The notes: a model not told the origin generated them from the letters alone. Numbered from the stretch's first letter, positions 43,300 to 52,287 are shown. The stretch: DNA of 64,000 bases from Chthoniobacterales bacterium (GCA_018402585.1 JAGYIO010000003.1:266386-330385), one strand, 5' to 3'. Made by a program: numbers and translations.

Positions 43300-43759
43300 G
43301 GGCCAGCAGAGGCCTCGGCTTTCGCCGGCGAAAGCCGAGTTGACGGAAGAGCCTTTGGCATTGCCGCACTTGGAGATCCACGCCGAAGCGTTTCATCACA
43401 AAGCTGGAAAGCGTCTTGCCATCCCAGACACCCTCATCGCCGACCCCGGCTTGCTTGGGACTCTTGCGCAGGGCAGATCCGATCACGGCCATTTGTTTTT
43501 CATCAAGCCGCCTGGGCCTCCCCGGACGATCACCCTCGGCCAGGCCGGCGAACCCGTCGTCTTCAAAACGCCGGACCCAATTCTCCACGGTTCTCGGAGC
43601 ATCACCGAGCATGGCTGCCACCTGCGGACAACTCAGGCCTTGGGCCACAAGTAAAACCCCATGCAGGCGATGGTCATAGCGACTCTGGTCGCAGCGGCGG
43701 ATTTCATCATGAAGAGCGGGGATCATGGATTCGGCGTCGGAGATGCGTAGAGCTTTCAT
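43235..43759 (-). CDS. IS630 transposase, frame A (DNA-binding part)
   Basis: The 174 residues carry an N-terminal HTH pair (HGVLLVAQGLSCPQVAAML, then RTVENWVRRFEDDGFAGL) and the GRPRRL linker. The second HTH (LSSFVMKRFGVDLQVRQCQRL) leads to AYKKTAKAGARRL and stop. Without slippage it gives a short DNA-binding protein that could act as a repressor of transposition. The A7 run near its end is the likely shift site to frame B. Confidence 0.85.
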   Translation of the reverse strand: MKALRISDAESMIPALHDEIRRCDQSRYDHRLHGVLLVAQGLSCPQVAAMLGDAPRTVENWVRRFEDDGFAGLAEGDRPGRPRRLDEKQMAVIGSALRKSPKQAGVGDEGVWDGKTLSSFVMKRFGVDLQVRQCQRLFRQLGFRRRKPRPLLAHADPEAQRAYKKTAKAGARRL

Positions 43760-43827
43760 CCCGCCAACCTAACGGCCAGATCACAATGCGCAATTACTTA
43801 TGACGCTAAGTATAAATTAGAAGCCTG

Positions 43828-44048
43828 AGCCGTAACCATGCAATTGAAGACGCAATAAAAGCGCGGCTTGGTTCGGTTTGTCCAGGGGGCACGGCCGTCC
43901 CGGCCGTGTTGTCGGGTCGTGACGGGCGGGACGCCCGTGCCCCCTTGGCGACGTGCCACCTCGCTCACCAAATAGTTAGTCAACTCTCGCCCAGACGCGA
44001 CTCTGTTGCCGTGCCAGAAATGGCAGAATGTTTTGCCTGGTTACGGCT
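43828..44048 (-). mobile_element. MITE copy 3 (221 bp, inverted)
   Basis: It has the same length and structure as the copies at 22625 and 40993 but the opposite orientation. The end at 43828 is intact (AGCCGTAACCATGCAA). The end at 44048 is slightly diverged (GCCTGGTTACGGCT). The GC-rich double hairpin lies in the middle. It sits 14 bp from the right end of the IS630 element. Confidence 0.9.
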
Positions 44049-44096
44049 TAGCCCTTTTTTGTTATGCGGCGCTTGGGAGACCGGAAGCGGGAGAAT

Positions 44097-44124
44097 AAAA
44101 ACTCTGGGCGGGAGGATGCCCCAG
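44097..44124 (-). terminator. Possible terminator of the small Cys-rich gene
   Basis: Read leftward, a short stem CTGGG/CCCAG (44104-44124) is followed by AGTTTTTATT (44092-44103). It is weak (5 bp, 11-nt loop) but lies 29 bp past the stop of the gene at 44153. Confidence 0.35.
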
Positions 44125-44152
44125 CAGCGGTCACGCGGGCTCGGCTCGGGCC

Positions 44153-44350
44153 TCAGGACTTGCTGCAGGCGTCGCCTTTACAGGCTGCGCTCGCTTTGCA
44201 GGCATCTGAACCGCAGATGTAGCCGCAATCCTTGCACTTGCAGGGCTGACCGATGACGCAGCCATCCTGATCAATCACCTTATCCGATGCGGCCAGCACG
44301 GGGGTCAGGGCCAAGACGAGGAGCGCGAGGGTGGTTTTAAATGCTTTCAC
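44153..44350 (-). CDS. Small secreted Cys-rich protein
   Basis: The product has 65 residues from a GTG at 44350 (VKAFKTTLALLVLALTPVLA). The mature part carries nine Cys in the pattern CxxxxxCxCxxCxxxC, then four more (DACKASAACKGDAC). Such spacing suggests metal binding or disulfide knots, and a metallothionein-like or predatory/defensive peptide role is possible. It is divergent from another tiny secreted protein at 44489, with a 138-bp shared upstream region. No family recognised. Confidence 0.65.
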   Translation of the reverse strand: MKAFKTTLALLVLALTPVLAASDKVIDQDGCVIGQPCKCKDCGYICGSDACKASAACKGDACSKS

Positions 44351-44488
44351 GTGGGCAAATTTGGGGCGCCGCGGAGAAGAAGTCAAATTGCCTCTTGATT
44401 GAGTCTCGGATTGCTCCAGCGCCCAGTTCCGGAGGCAGGCTCAAAAACTATTTGCCTTTCGGGCAGTTTGTGGCAATGTATGTGGGTT

Positions 44489-44629
44489 ATGAAATCATTG
44501 TTCACACTAGCCCTCACGGTCGTCTCCATGGCCGCTTTCGCCACCTCCACCTTCGCCGGCAGTTGCGGCGGATGCCCGGACGGGGAGAAGAAAGATGGTG
44601 CCAAGACTGAAGACGGCGCCACGAGCTAA
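44489..44629 (+). CDS. Tiny secreted protein
   Basis: The product has 46 residues from ATG 44489. A signal peptide (MKSLFTLALTVVSMAAFATS) leaves a mature part of about 23 residues with SCGGCPDGEKKDGAK. The CGGC pair resembles a thioredoxin-like or metal-binding CxxC, but the peptide is too short for a domain. A strong terminator lies 22 bp downstream, which supports real expression. The in-frame ORF extends upstream to 44399, but without a signal-peptide logic. Confidence 0.65.
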   Translation: MKSLFTLALTVVSMAAFATSTFAGSCGGCPDGEKKDGAKTEDGATS

Positions 44630-44651
44630 GCTCTGAGTCAAAAAATCACAG

Positions 44652-44683
44652 AAAGGCGGCCGTTTCGGCCGCCTTTCTTTTTT
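44652..44683 (+). terminator. Strong Rho-independent terminator
   Basis: An 11-bp stem pairs AAAGGCGGCCG (44652-44662) with CGGCCGCCTTT (44666-44676) across a TTT loop, followed by CTTTTTT. It terminates the tiny secreted-protein transcript. Confidence 0.92.
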
Positions 44684-44856
44684 GGTCAGAGGCCGCACGG
44701 TACGAACGCGCCGCCTGTTGCGACCGGCCAGTCGCTGTGGAGGGATCTGATTTTTTCATCGCGCCAATCTGAGGACTCATTGGCCAGGCGCCCCACATTG
44801 CGACCTTTTTGGCCGAAGAGCGTGAAAATTTCCAGGGGTTGCTCTATGGTGGGCCG

Positions 44857-45408
44857 ATGAAGACCTTTGCACCCCTGTTTGGCCTGGCCATGCTGACCTC
44901 CTTTGCCATGGCGACCGAAACACCCGATTACAAAGTGCTCGTGCAGGACGGGAAGTTTGAGCTGCGGGATTATCCGGCGCTGACACTGGTCCGGACGGCT
45001 GCCGGGGACGGGGATTTCATGCGCTTATTCCGATACATATCGGGCACGAACGTAGCGGAGCAGAAGATCGCCATGACGGCGCCGGTCTTGATGACAAAGG
45101 ATGACGGGCAGAGCGGCATGAGTTTTATTCTGCCGCGCGACGTGGCGGCGGGAAAGGTGCCGGTTTCCGCGGATGCCGCGGTCACGATGGACGCTTTGCC
45201 GGCCGGACACTTTGCGGTTTACCGTTTCTCAGGCGGGCGGAACCAAGCCAATGAAGAGGAGTCACTGGGCAAGTTGCGCGCGTGGGTCGAGACCCGGCAG
45301 CTTGCGGTCGAAGGTGCCCCGCTCTTCGCCTATTACGATCCCCCGTGGATCCCGACTTTCCTGCGCCGCAATGAAGTGATGCTGCGCTTGTCGGGGACCC
45401 AGCCGTAA
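44857..45408 (+). CDS. SOUL-family heme-binding protein
   Basis: The product has 183 residues from ATG 44857, with a signal peptide (MKTFAPLFGLAMLTSFAMA). The SOUL/HBP pattern is clear: YKVLVQDGKFELRDYPALTL at the N-terminus, RLFRYISGTN, the IAMTAPVLM signature, MSFILPRDV, FAVYRFSGGR and LFAYYDPPWIPTFLRRNEVM at the end. Bacterial SOUL proteins are exported or cytosolic heme or tetrapyrrole binders of uncertain role. It stands as a single gene. Confidence 0.87.
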   Translation: MKTFAPLFGLAMLTSFAMATETPDYKVLVQDGKFELRDYPALTLVRTAAGDGDFMRLFRYISGTNVAEQKIAMTAPVLMTKDDGQSGMSFILPRDVAAGKVPVSADAAVTMDALPAGHFAVYRFSGGRNQANEEESLGKLRAWVETRQLAVEGAPLFAYYDPPWIPTFLRRNEVMLRLSGTQP

Positions 45409-45530
45409 AGGTAGGGGCATGCGGCTCGCGGGCCCGAGGCGGCACGGGGTCAGACGCCCGCCGCTCGTTCCTCTCCAGCGCAGCGGCAGCCTTGAGCAAG
45501 GGCCGGGCATGGGCTTACAATCTCCGCCTT

Positions 45531-46262
45531 ATGGGACGTCAATGGTTGTTGGCCAAGCGCGAGGTTGCCTCGCTCCGGAAATCGCAGGCCACGGGGAAAT
45601 TCATCCGTGAGATCACCATCGCGGCGCGCCAGGGGGGAGCGGATCCGGCGACCAATTCGCGGTTGACCGCGGCATTGGAGAAAGCACGGCGGGAAAGTGT
45701 GCCCAAGGATGCCATCGAGCGGGCAATCGCCAAAGGCGCTGGCACCGGGGCCGACAAGATCTCGCTCGAGCACATGACTTTCGAGGGTTACGCGCCGCAT
45801 AAGGTGCCGCTCATCGTGGAAGTTTTCACCGACAACCACAACCGCACGGCGCCAGAAATCCGCGTGCTTTTCAAAAAGGGGCAACTCGGCGCTTCGGGTA
45901 GCAACAAGTTTCTCTTTGACCACGTCGGTCTGGTCGAGGCCTACACGGCACAAACGGGAGTCGACCCGGAGGAAGCGGCCATCGAGGCGGGGGCCAATGA
46001 AGTCGAACTCCTCACCCACGCGCAGAACGATGACATTCCGGCGGACGCAACCGGCGCGCGCTTCAGCACGGACCGCACAAACACGCACAGCGTGGCGCAG
46101 TGGCTCTCGGGCCATGGCTGGACCGTGGTGACCAGTGAGTTGGGCTTTGTCCCAAAGCAATGCCCGGAACTGCTCGGGGAGCAAGGCGCGGAAGTGGGTG
46201 CTTTTTTGCAGGCGCTCGATGACCACGATGACGTGCATCGGGTTTGGGCCGCGGTGAAGTGA
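45531..46262 (+). CDS. yebC: YebC/PmpR-family protein (translation or transcription factor)
   Basis: The product has 243 residues from ATG 45531; TTG 45492 is a weaker alternative. All three YebC domains are present: the N-terminal helical part (KFIREITIAARQGGADPATN), PKDAIERAIAKG, the middle FEGYAPHKVPLIVEVFTDN with RTAPEIRVLFKKG, and the C-terminal EVELLTHAQNDD. YebC proteins have been reported both as transcription regulators and as ribosome-associated factors easing proline-rich stalls. Cytosolic. Confidence 0.92.
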   Translation: MGRQWLLAKREVASLRKSQATGKFIREITIAARQGGADPATNSRLTAALEKARRESVPKDAIERAIAKGAGTGADKISLEHMTFEGYAPHKVPLIVEVFTDNHNRTAPEIRVLFKKGQLGASGSNKFLFDHVGLVEAYTAQTGVDPEEAAIEAGANEVELLTHAQNDDIPADATGARFSTDRTNTHSVAQWLSGHGWTVVTSELGFVPKQCPELLGEQGAEVGAFLQALDDHDDVHRVWAAVK

Positions 46263-46327
46263 TTGCCGGCCACTCCGTACCCACTTCTTCCGGGAAGGGC
46301 CGACCGCTGTCCTTCGCCTGCGCGGGC

Positions 46328-46918
46328 TTACAAATGCCCGCGGGTCATGAGCGCGCTGGGCTTGGCCAGGCCACGAGGTGTGCCGAGAATTTCAGAGAGG
46401 ACCACGGCCTTGCGTTGGGCGGAGGCATTGGAGAGGAGGGCGCGCACGTTGCTGCCTTGCCAAATTTGGGGTGAGGCATCGTCCATGGCGGCGAAAGCCG
46501 AGGCGAGTTGCCTGGTCTTCTCGTCGGGTTGCGCGCCCCGGGCGGGAGGATGCCAGGAAGCCGCGGTGGAACGAGGTTTCGCCGCCACGGGTTTGGCCAC
46601 GGGCGGAACTGGCAGAGCGTCTTCGAGCGTAACAAGTTCCTCTTCGGCAAAGATGTCACGGTCGGCGACCACCGGGCCGGGCGGCGCCTCGTCAGAGGGC
46701 AGGCCAAGCGCATCCATCAAATCCTTGAACGGGTCACGCTCGGCCGGCGCCGCCTGGGGCGCGGGGTCGGTGTAAATGTTACGGCGCGATTCGCGCTTTA
46801 CCTCCCGCTTGTCGACCCGCGCCGTCTTGACCAACTCGCGCTTCTTTGCAGCCTTTTGCATCAGCCAATTGACCAGGCTGATCAACCCGATGACGACGAG
46901 GAGGACTAGTTGTTCCAT
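46328..46918 (-). CDS. Membrane-anchored hypothetical protein
   Basis: The 196 residues have one N-terminal TM helix (MEQLVLLVVIGLISLVNWLM). A basic cytosolic segment follows (KKRELVKTARVDKREVKRES), then a long Pro/Ala-rich linker, and a C-terminal helix ending at VRALLSNASAQRKAVVLSEI and LGTPRGL. The C-terminal KAVVLSEILGTPRGL motif recurs in hypothetical proteins of this phylum next to floA, to the best of my recognition. It lies 21 bp downstream of floA on the same strand, so it may be part of the same membrane-organising operon. No named domain. Confidence 0.6.
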   Translation of the reverse strand: MEQLVLLVVIGLISLVNWLMQKAAKKRELVKTARVDKREVKRESRRNIYTDPAPQAAPAERDPFKDLMDALGLPSDEAPPGPVVADRDIFAEEELVTLEDALPVPPVAKPVAAKPRSTAASWHPPARGAQPDEKTRQLASAFAAMDDASPQIWQGSNVRALLSNASAQRKAVVLSEILGTPRGLAKPSALMTRGHL

Positions 46919-46939
46919 GGCGGAACCGGATGCAACTCT

Positions 46940-47959
46940 TTACCGCGCCTCGGCGTCGCCCCGCTCGGAACCGGCGATAGATTCGCGCATTTGCGAGTCG
47001 GCTTGGATGTTTTTCATCCGCATATAATCCATGATCCCGAGATTGCCGGAGCGAAAAGCCTCGGCCATGGCTTGGGGGACCTGCGCTTCGGCCTCGACCA
47101 CCTTGGCCCGCATTTCCTGGGTCTTGGCCCGCATTTCGCCCTCAAGGGCGACGGCGGCGGCGCGACGGACTTCCGCTTTGGCTTGGGCCACCACTTTGTC
47201 CGCTTCGGCCTGCTCGCCCTGCAATTTGGCGCCGACGTTTTCGCCCACGTCAATGTCGGCGATGTCGACCGAAAGGATTTCAAAAGCGGTGCCGCTATCG
47301 AGGCCCTTTTGCAGGACGGTTTTCGAGATACGGTCCGGATTTTCGAGCACATCTTTGTAAGAAAGGGCCGAACCGATCGAAGTGACGATGCCCTCACCGA
47401 CGCGGGCAATGATGGTTTCTTCGGTCGCGCCGCCGACAAAGCGGTCGAGGTTCGAGCGCACGGTAACCCGGGCTTTGACTTTCACCCCAATACCGTCGCG
47501 GGCCACGGCGTCGATCGTCAGGCGGCCGGAGCCGGGGGCGGGGCAATCGATGACTTTCGGATTGATGCTCGTGCGGACGGCCTCGAGCACGGTTTTGCTC
47601 GTGCCTTTGATCGCGAGGTCGATGGCGCAGGCGCGATTGAAGTCGAGTTTGATCCCGGCTTTGTCCGCCGCGATGAGCGCGAGGACCACCGAGTCCACAC
47701 TGCCACCGGCCAGGTAGTGGGCTTCAAGCTCATCCGCGTTGAGCGGGATGCCTGCTTTGACCGCGGTGATCCGGCTATCGACGATCATGCCGAGAGGCAC
47801 GCGACGCAGGCGCATTCCGATCAGGCTGGCAAAGGAAACCGGGGCGTCAGCCACTTTGGCCCGCAGCCAGATACCGAAAAAATTAAAAAGAACGATGAGA
47901 AGGACAAGACCGAAAACGACAGCCAGTCCGGTGACGATGTAGATGAAAAGTGACCCCAT
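46940..47959 (-). CDS. floA: Flotillin-like protein FloA (YqfA type)
   Basis: The product has 339 residues. ATG 47959 ([20 protein letters not shown]) is preferred to the upstream TTG. One N-terminal membrane segment is followed by the FloA core: [80 protein letters not shown] and [22 protein letters not shown]-terminal coiled coil ([20 protein letters not shown]) leads to [11 protein letters not shown]. FloA organises functional membrane microdomains. It is preceded by nfeD, the standard partner. Confidence 0.93.
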   Translation of the reverse strand: MGSLFIYIVTGLAVVFGLVLLIVLFNFFGIWLRAKVADAPVSFASLIGMRLRRVPLGMIVDSRITAVKAGIPLNADELEAHYLAGGSVDSVVLALIAADKAGIKLDFNRACAIDLAIKGTSKTVLEAVRTSINPKVIDCPAPGSGRLTIDAVARDGIGVKVKARVTVRSNLDRFVGGATEETIIARVGEGIVTSIGSALSYKDVLENPDRISKTVLQKGLDSGTAFEILSVDIADIDVGENVGAKLQGEQAEADKVVAQAKAEVRRAAAVALEGEMRAKTQEMRAKVVEAEAQVPQAMAEAFRSGNLGIMDYMRMKNIQADSQMRESIAGSERGDAEAR

Positions 47960-47970
47960 GTGGCTCAACC

Positions 47971-48474
47971 CTACGCGGTTCCGGGCGCGGAGACCAGACC
48001 ATCTTTTCGCCGCACGGCCACCCGCATGCCATCGGCCGCGGTGACCACGAGGAGCTCGCCTGACTCCAGAAAATCGCCCACGGCCGTGACATCAACGCGT
48101 TTCCCGTTGATTTGCGCCGTACCGGAGGGGCGCAAAGGGGTGAGGGCTTCGCCGCTTGCGCCAATCATCGCCTGGTGTGCCGCGGCGGTGAGGTCGGCCG
48201 GCTGGCGCGCCTTGAGCATGAGGCGGCGGCCGATGCGAGTGCGCGGGAAGAAATTAAGCCAAAGGATGAAGCCGATGAGGCTGAGACCGCCGACCAGAAC
48301 AGCAGCAAGCAGGCCGGCCGAAGATCCGTATTGCACATAAACAAGGATGACCGAAGCCATGAGGCAAAAAAAACCGATGGTCCCCAGAATGAGGCCGGGG
48401 AGAAACACCTCGGCCGCAACAAGGGCGAACCCGACGACAAAGAGCACGATGATGAGGGATGAACTTTCAGGCAT
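47971..48474 (-). CDS. NfeD-like membrane protein
   Basis: The product has 167 residues from ATG 48474. Two to three TM helices lie in the first 80 residues ([35 protein letters not shown] and [17 protein letters not shown]). A C-terminal OB-fold domain follows ([20 protein letters not shown], then [20 protein letters not shown]). NfeD proteins pair with flotillin/stomatin proteins, and floA follows 11 bp later. It lacks the ClpP-like N-terminal domain of long NfeD proteins. The start lies 2 bp after the stop of the preceding gene. Confidence 0.88.
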   Translation of the reverse strand: MPESSSLIIVLFVVGFALVAAEVFLPGLILGTIGFFCLMASVILVYVQYGSSAGLLAAVLVGGLSLIGFILWLNFFPRTRIGRRLMLKARQPADLTAAAHQAMIGASGEALTPLRPSGTAQINGKRVDVTAVGDFLESGELLVVTAADGMRVAVRRKDGLVSAPGTA

Positions 48475-48476
48475 AA

Positions 48477-49244
48477 TCAATCAGGGGGGGCGGTCGCAGG
48501 TTGTTCCGGACGTCCGACAAAAAAGGCGCTGATGCTCTCACCGAGGCGCACGGCGACATTTGTCGTCGTGGACCAGGACTTCTCGCCCCAACGGCTGGCG
48601 TGGCCGACGAGTCCCCCACCCTCAACCCAGCGGTCGCCGAAGGAACCGCCACTGGTGGGCGGCGGAGGGGTCCGTGGCGCCGCCGCGCGGGCGGCGGATC
48701 CGGCCGCAGCCGCTGAGGGCCGGCGCAGCCGCGAAACGATATCCCCGTCTTGGGCGGAGACTTCCATCTTGCCGAGTTCGAGGCCGGCCGCATCGTAAAG
48801 TTGCACCAACCATACCGGTTCGGCCTGCTTGTTTTGCAGCAGGTAGTTGAGGGATTGGAAGCCGACCTTGCCGGCGGCCGCCTGCTTGTTCGCCGCGGCA
48901 AAGGCGCCGGTCGAATCAAGGTTGAGCGAGCGTGCACCCATGACCAAGAGGGCAGGGGAGCCGGCGGCACGCACCGGCGTACGCTCGCTGGTCACCCCTT
49001 GCGCGGTCACGGCGAATTCGCGCACGCCGCCGCGCGCAGCTTCATCGCGAAAGGTGAGTAACCAACGCGATGGCTGCGGATCGCCGTCCACCCCACGCAT
49101 TTCCACCAAACGGCCCAGCCAGTTTTCACCTTTTTCGCGGCCCACGGCGCGCAGGGCTTCGTAAGCGGGAAGCTGGGCACTTTGTCCCAGGGCCGGCGCT
49201 GAGAGCAGCACCGCAGCAAGGAGAAGAGCGGTCGTGGCTTTCAT
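48477..49244 (-). CDS. Secreted protein upstream of nfeD-floA
   Basis: The product has 255 residues from ATG 49244, with GTG 49247 just before. A signal peptide (MKATTALLLAAVLLSAPALG) precedes an alpha/beta-looking domain (AYEALRAVGREKGENWLGRL, then WLLTFRDEAARGGVREFAVT and VWLVQLYDAAGLELGKMEVS). The C-terminal half is Pro/Ala-rich and low complexity, then WSTTTNVAVRLGESISAFFV. It is not a known domain to me. It is likely cotranscribed with nfeD and floA, suggesting an exported component of the same membrane system. Confidence 0.65.
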   Translation of the reverse strand: MKATTALLLAAVLLSAPALGQSAQLPAYEALRAVGREKGENWLGRLVEMRGVDGDPQPSRWLLTFRDEAARGGVREFAVTAQGVTSERTPVRAAGSPALLVMGARSLNLDSTGAFAAANKQAAAGKVGFQSLNYLLQNKQAEPVWLVQLYDAAGLELGKMEVSAQDGDIVSRLRRPSAAAAGSAARAAAPRTPPPPTSGGSFGDRWVEGGGLVGHASRWGEKSWSTTTNVAVRLGESISAFFVGRPEQPATAPPD

Positions 49245-49314
49245 CACTCCCTATTAAGGACCCGATCGCGGTGGTTTTCCAGTGCGGAAAAAACGGACAC
49301 CCAGCCGGCTGGAC

Positions 49315-50298
49315 TCAAACCCGCAGACGCGCTTTTTCGTCGGGGGGCAAAAAAGCAATCTCCCAAGCATTTTCGAGGGCCTGCACGATCTGCGCTTCGT
49401 CCAGCCCCGCCGCGGGCGCGGCAACGTCGAGTTCGTAAGGCAAATCAATGCCGCTGATGCCGGGATCGTCGGTATTGATCGTGGCGAGCAGCCCGGCTTG
49501 GAGAAACTTTTTCAGCGGATGGCTGGCGTACTCCGGCACGGTGCTGGTCTGGACATTACTGGTCAAGTTGGCCTCGATGCCGATGCGGCGCTGGAGCAGC
49601 AGCTCCATGACGGCAGGATCCTCGGCGGCCCGGACGGCATGACCGATACGTGTGGCCCCCAGTTGGTCGAGGGCGGTGACGATGCTCTGCGCTCCGGCCG
49701 CTTCCCCGGCATGCACGGTGACCTGCCAACCGGCCTCGCGCCCCTCTTGAAAATGCTCGAGAAAAAGTTCGCCGGGCCAGTTGCCTTCGTCGCCAGCCAG
49801 ATCGAGCGCGACAATTTCTTGCCGGTGGTCAAGGAGGGCCCGCAATTCCCGCCGGGCCCGCACCGGCCCGTAGCTCCGGGTGAGAATACCGATCAGGTTG
49901 GCTTTCACCCCGGTGGCGGCCTCACCCTCGCGCACCCCGGAAATCACCGCGGCCGTCACCTCGGAAGGATCGAGATTGTGTGCGTCGGCCATAAAGAGCG
50001 GACTGAAGCGCAACTCGAGGTAGCGGATCCCCTCGCGCCGCGCATCCTCCACATTTTCACGGGCCACCCGGCGACAGGCCTCGTAGTCGGCGAGCACACC
50101 GGTCATCCAGCGGAATTTGGCTAGAAACTCAATCAAGCCGGGTTGGGGCGTGCTGACCACAACATGCGGCTTGAGTGCCTCGAGGCTGTCGCCGGGCAAA
50201 GGGATACCGTGCTGCCGGCCGAGATCGAGAATGGTTTGCAGGCGGACACTGCCATCGAGATGGCGGTGAAGATCGATGAGGGGCGGGCGGGCGGACAT
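49315..50298 (-). CDS. add: Adenosine deaminase
   Basis: The product has 327 residues from ATG 50298 (MSARPPLIDLHRHLDGSVRL). The zinc site is complete: HRHLDG, then TVHAGE with the next His (RIGHAVRA), and the catalytic Asp pair INTDDPGISG. The substrate-side SFXEYASHPLKKF-like segment (EYASHPLKKFLQAG) is typical. The enzyme hydrolyses adenosine or deoxyadenosine to inosine and ammonia in purine salvage. Related adenine deaminases share the fold, but the length and RHLDGS start favour Add. It is followed on the same strand by unrelated genes. Confidence 0.92.
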   Translation of the reverse strand: MSARPPLIDLHRHLDGSVRLQTILDLGRQHGIPLPGDSLEALKPHVVVSTPQPGLIEFLAKFRWMTGVLADYEACRRVARENVEDARREGIRYLELRFSPLFMADAHNLDPSEVTAAVISGVREGEAATGVKANLIGILTRSYGPVRARRELRALLDHRQEIVALDLAGDEGNWPGELFLEHFQEGREAGWQVTVHAGEAAGAQSIVTALDQLGATRIGHAVRAAEDPAVMELLLQRRIGIEANLTSNVQTSTVPEYASHPLKKFLQAGLLATINTDDPGISGIDLPYELDVAAPAAGLDEAQIVQALENAWEIAFLPPDEKARLRV

Positions 50299-50347
50299 AA
50301 AGGAGACAAGAATTTGTTTTCTGGGTTGGGGCGACAAGTCGAGTGAT

Positions 50348-51214
50348 TCAAGCTGCGATTTGCTCCAAGGCCTTCCCCACGTCGGCGAATTGGTAGGGGT
50401 AACCCCGCACTTCCGCCACCCCCGGTCGCACGCGCGAACTGTCGAGGAGGAGCGAGGACATATCTCCCAAGACCGCGCGGAGGACAAAAGCCGGCGCGGG
50501 CAGAATGGCTGGACGGTGGACCGCGCGAGCCAGGAGACGGGTAAAATCGGTGTTGGTCACCGGGTGAGGCATCACGGCGTTGACCGGACCGCCCAAGCTT
50601 TCCTCACCGATCGCCCACAAAGCGAGCCCGGCCATATCCTCGACGTGGAGGCAGGACATCCATTGCCGACCGGAGCCGAGCCGTCCACCGAGACCGGCGC
50701 GGAAGACCGGAAGAATGCGTTTCATCGTTCCGCCCTCACGTCCGAGGATAAGTCCGATCCGCAAAATGACCACGCGGGCATTGCGCACCTTCATGGCCTC
50801 GGCTTCCCAAGCCCGGCAGACCTCGGCGAGGAAACCGCGGCCGGGCGGGGAATTTTCTGCAACTTCGGTCTCGCCCGTGTGGCCGTAATAACCGACGCCC
50901 GAACTGCTGATCAGTACCCGGGGCGGATGCGCAGCGCGGGCGAAACCTTCGGCCAGAGAGCGCGTGCCCAGCACGCGGCTTTCCATGATGCGGCGGCGCT
51001 TTTCGGAGGTCCAACGTCCGACCACCGGTTCGCCGGCCAGATGCAGGACGGCATCAAGACCCTCCACGTCGGCCGGTTCGCCCGGTACGAGGCGGCGCGT
51101 GCGCTCATCGCGTGGCTGGCGGGAGAAAGGCACAACTTCCCATCCCCTTGCCCCGGCCAGACGTGTCACGTGCCCGCCGATGAAACCCGAGGCTCCGGTG
51201 ATCCCGAGGCGCAT
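50348..51214 (-). CDS. TIGR01777-family NAD(P)-binding epimerase (YfcH-like)
   Basis: The 288 residues carry the Rossmann motif GITGASGFIGGHV, DAVLHLAGEPVVGRWTSEKR, LISSSGVGYYGHTGE, and VVILRIGLILGREGGTMKRI with QWMSCLHVEDM. The C-terminal DUF1731 part holds PAPAFVLRAVLGDMSSLLL. The family is of the extended SDR type. Its substrate is generally unknown, and some members act in cell-wall or cell-division contexts. The start is 3 bp before the amidase stop, so it is probably in an operon with it. Confidence 0.92.
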   Translation of the reverse strand: MRLGITGASGFIGGHVTRLAGARGWEVVPFSRQPRDERTRRLVPGEPADVEGLDAVLHLAGEPVVGRWTSEKRRRIMESRVLGTRSLAEGFARAAHPPRVLISSSGVGYYGHTGETEVAENSPPGRGFLAEVCRAWEAEAMKVRNARVVILRIGLILGREGGTMKRILPVFRAGLGGRLGSGRQWMSCLHVEDMAGLALWAIGEESLGGPVNAVMPHPVTNTDFTRLLARAVHRPAILPAPAFVLRAVLGDMSSLLLDSSRVRPGVAEVRGYPYQFADVGKALEQIAA

Positions 51215-51216
51215 GG

Positions 51217-52287
51217 TCAGAAGGTGCGATGCATCCAGCTGTAAGGAAAGCGGTTGCCCGGGCAGTCGGTCGGCCTCGGGTTGATTTCGCGGTGAGCTTT
51301 GACCATGAGCACGCGCCCTTTACTCCGGCCGACGCGTTTGCGCAGGTATTTGATTAACTCCTCCAAGGCGGCCAGCTGCGCTTTGCTCGGTAGATCGCGG
51401 TTGAAGTCGCCGACAAAGCAGATGCCGATGCCGATGTTGTTCAGGTAGTCACTGGCCACGTGCCCGCCATTGATCTGACGAGTCCAGCGCGGACCGATCT
51501 CAATCTCGCCGTCGCCGGACGAGGTGCCATTGCCGATCACAAAGTGGTAGGCCAGGCCGTTTTTCATTTTGCGCACGTTTTTGTGGTAATGGCCAAAGAT
51601 ACGCGCATTGCCTTGCCGGGTGGCGCTGTTGTGCACGATGACGTATTGCCAGCGCCCGCGCTTGACCGGAGCACGGTCGATCGCGGCACGAACGCTGCGG
51701 GTGAGATAGCGGTGACGCGGGCCGCCACCCAACCCGAACCAACCCCGGCGCTCACCCGCCGGGAGCGGAGCCAACCCTTGTTCCTTCTCCTGTCCTGACT
51801 TCTCAATCACGATGGGTGAGGTCGGCAGCTCTGGCCCGGATGCGCGTCCACCTTGAGGGGTGGGTCCGGAGCGGGGCGGCGGCAGCTTGATGACCTCAGA
51901 CCTCTCCTCCTTGGCCGGAGGCAGAACGAGATCATCCGCGCTTTCGGCCACCAGCGCTGGGGGTTTCGGGCGCGGCGGAGGGGTGGCTTTTGCTTTTGGC
52001 GTGGCCCGTGGAGCGGGCTTGGGACGGGGCGGAGGCGTGGAGCGGGGCGACGGGAGGGTGATCGGCTCCAGGGGTTGCTCGACCGATTCAGCCACGGGCC
52101 GAGGTCGTGGTTGGGGGCGCACCGCCGGCCGGACCGGGGAGGCGGCAGGAGCCGGCTCGATCGACTCGCGGGCCTGGAGGAAGAGATCGCGTTTGCGTTG
52201 TTCCTCCGGAGAAATCTGCGCAGGGGCGGAGAGCGCGGCCGAGAACGAGAGCCCGAGGCTGATCAAAAAAACGGGCGCGGCACGCAC
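51217..52287 (-). CDS. Exported N-acetylmuramoyl-L-alanine amidase (Amidase_2/PGRP fold)
   Basis: The product has 356 residues from a GTG at 52287, with a signal peptide (VFLISLGLSFSAALSAPAQI). A long Pro-rich linker fills about 45-190. The amidase domain is C-terminal: YVIVHNSATRQG with the first zinc His, LAYHFVIGNG with the next His, NGGHVASDYLNNIGIGICFV, and HREINPRPTDCPGN with the last zinc site. It cleaves the amide bond between MurNAc and L-Ala in peptidoglycan in the periplasm. The Pro linker suggests a wall-spanning reach. Confidence 0.87.
   Translation of the reverse strand: MRAAPVFLISLGLSFSAALSAPAQISPEEQRKRDLFLQARESIEPAPAASPVRPAVRPQPRPRPVAESVEQPLEPITLPSPRSTPPPRPKPAPRATPKAKATPPPRPKPPALVAESADDLVLPPAKEERSEVIKLPPPRSGPTPQGGRASGPELPTSPIVIEKSGQEKEQGLAPLPAGERRGWFGLGGGPRHRYLTRSVRAAIDRAPVKRGRWQYVIVHNSATRQGNARIFGHYHKNVRKMKNGLAYHFVIGNGTSSGDGEIEIGPRWTRQINGGHVASDYLNNIGIGICFVGDFNRDLPSKAQLAALEELIKYLRKRVGRSKGRVLMVKAHREINPRPTDCPGNRFPYSWMHRTF

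Larger units (their letters stand above)
42689..43814 (-). mobile_element. IS630-family insertion sequence
   Basis: The 1126-bp element has imperfect inverted ends: TATACACGACGCCATAAATA at the left, and the reverse complement of the right end reads TATACTTAGCGTCATAAGTA. The flanking TA is as expected for IS630/mariner elements. It encodes two overlapping transposase frames read leftward. All three DDE residues are present across the frames, so the element may be active. Confidence 0.85.
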
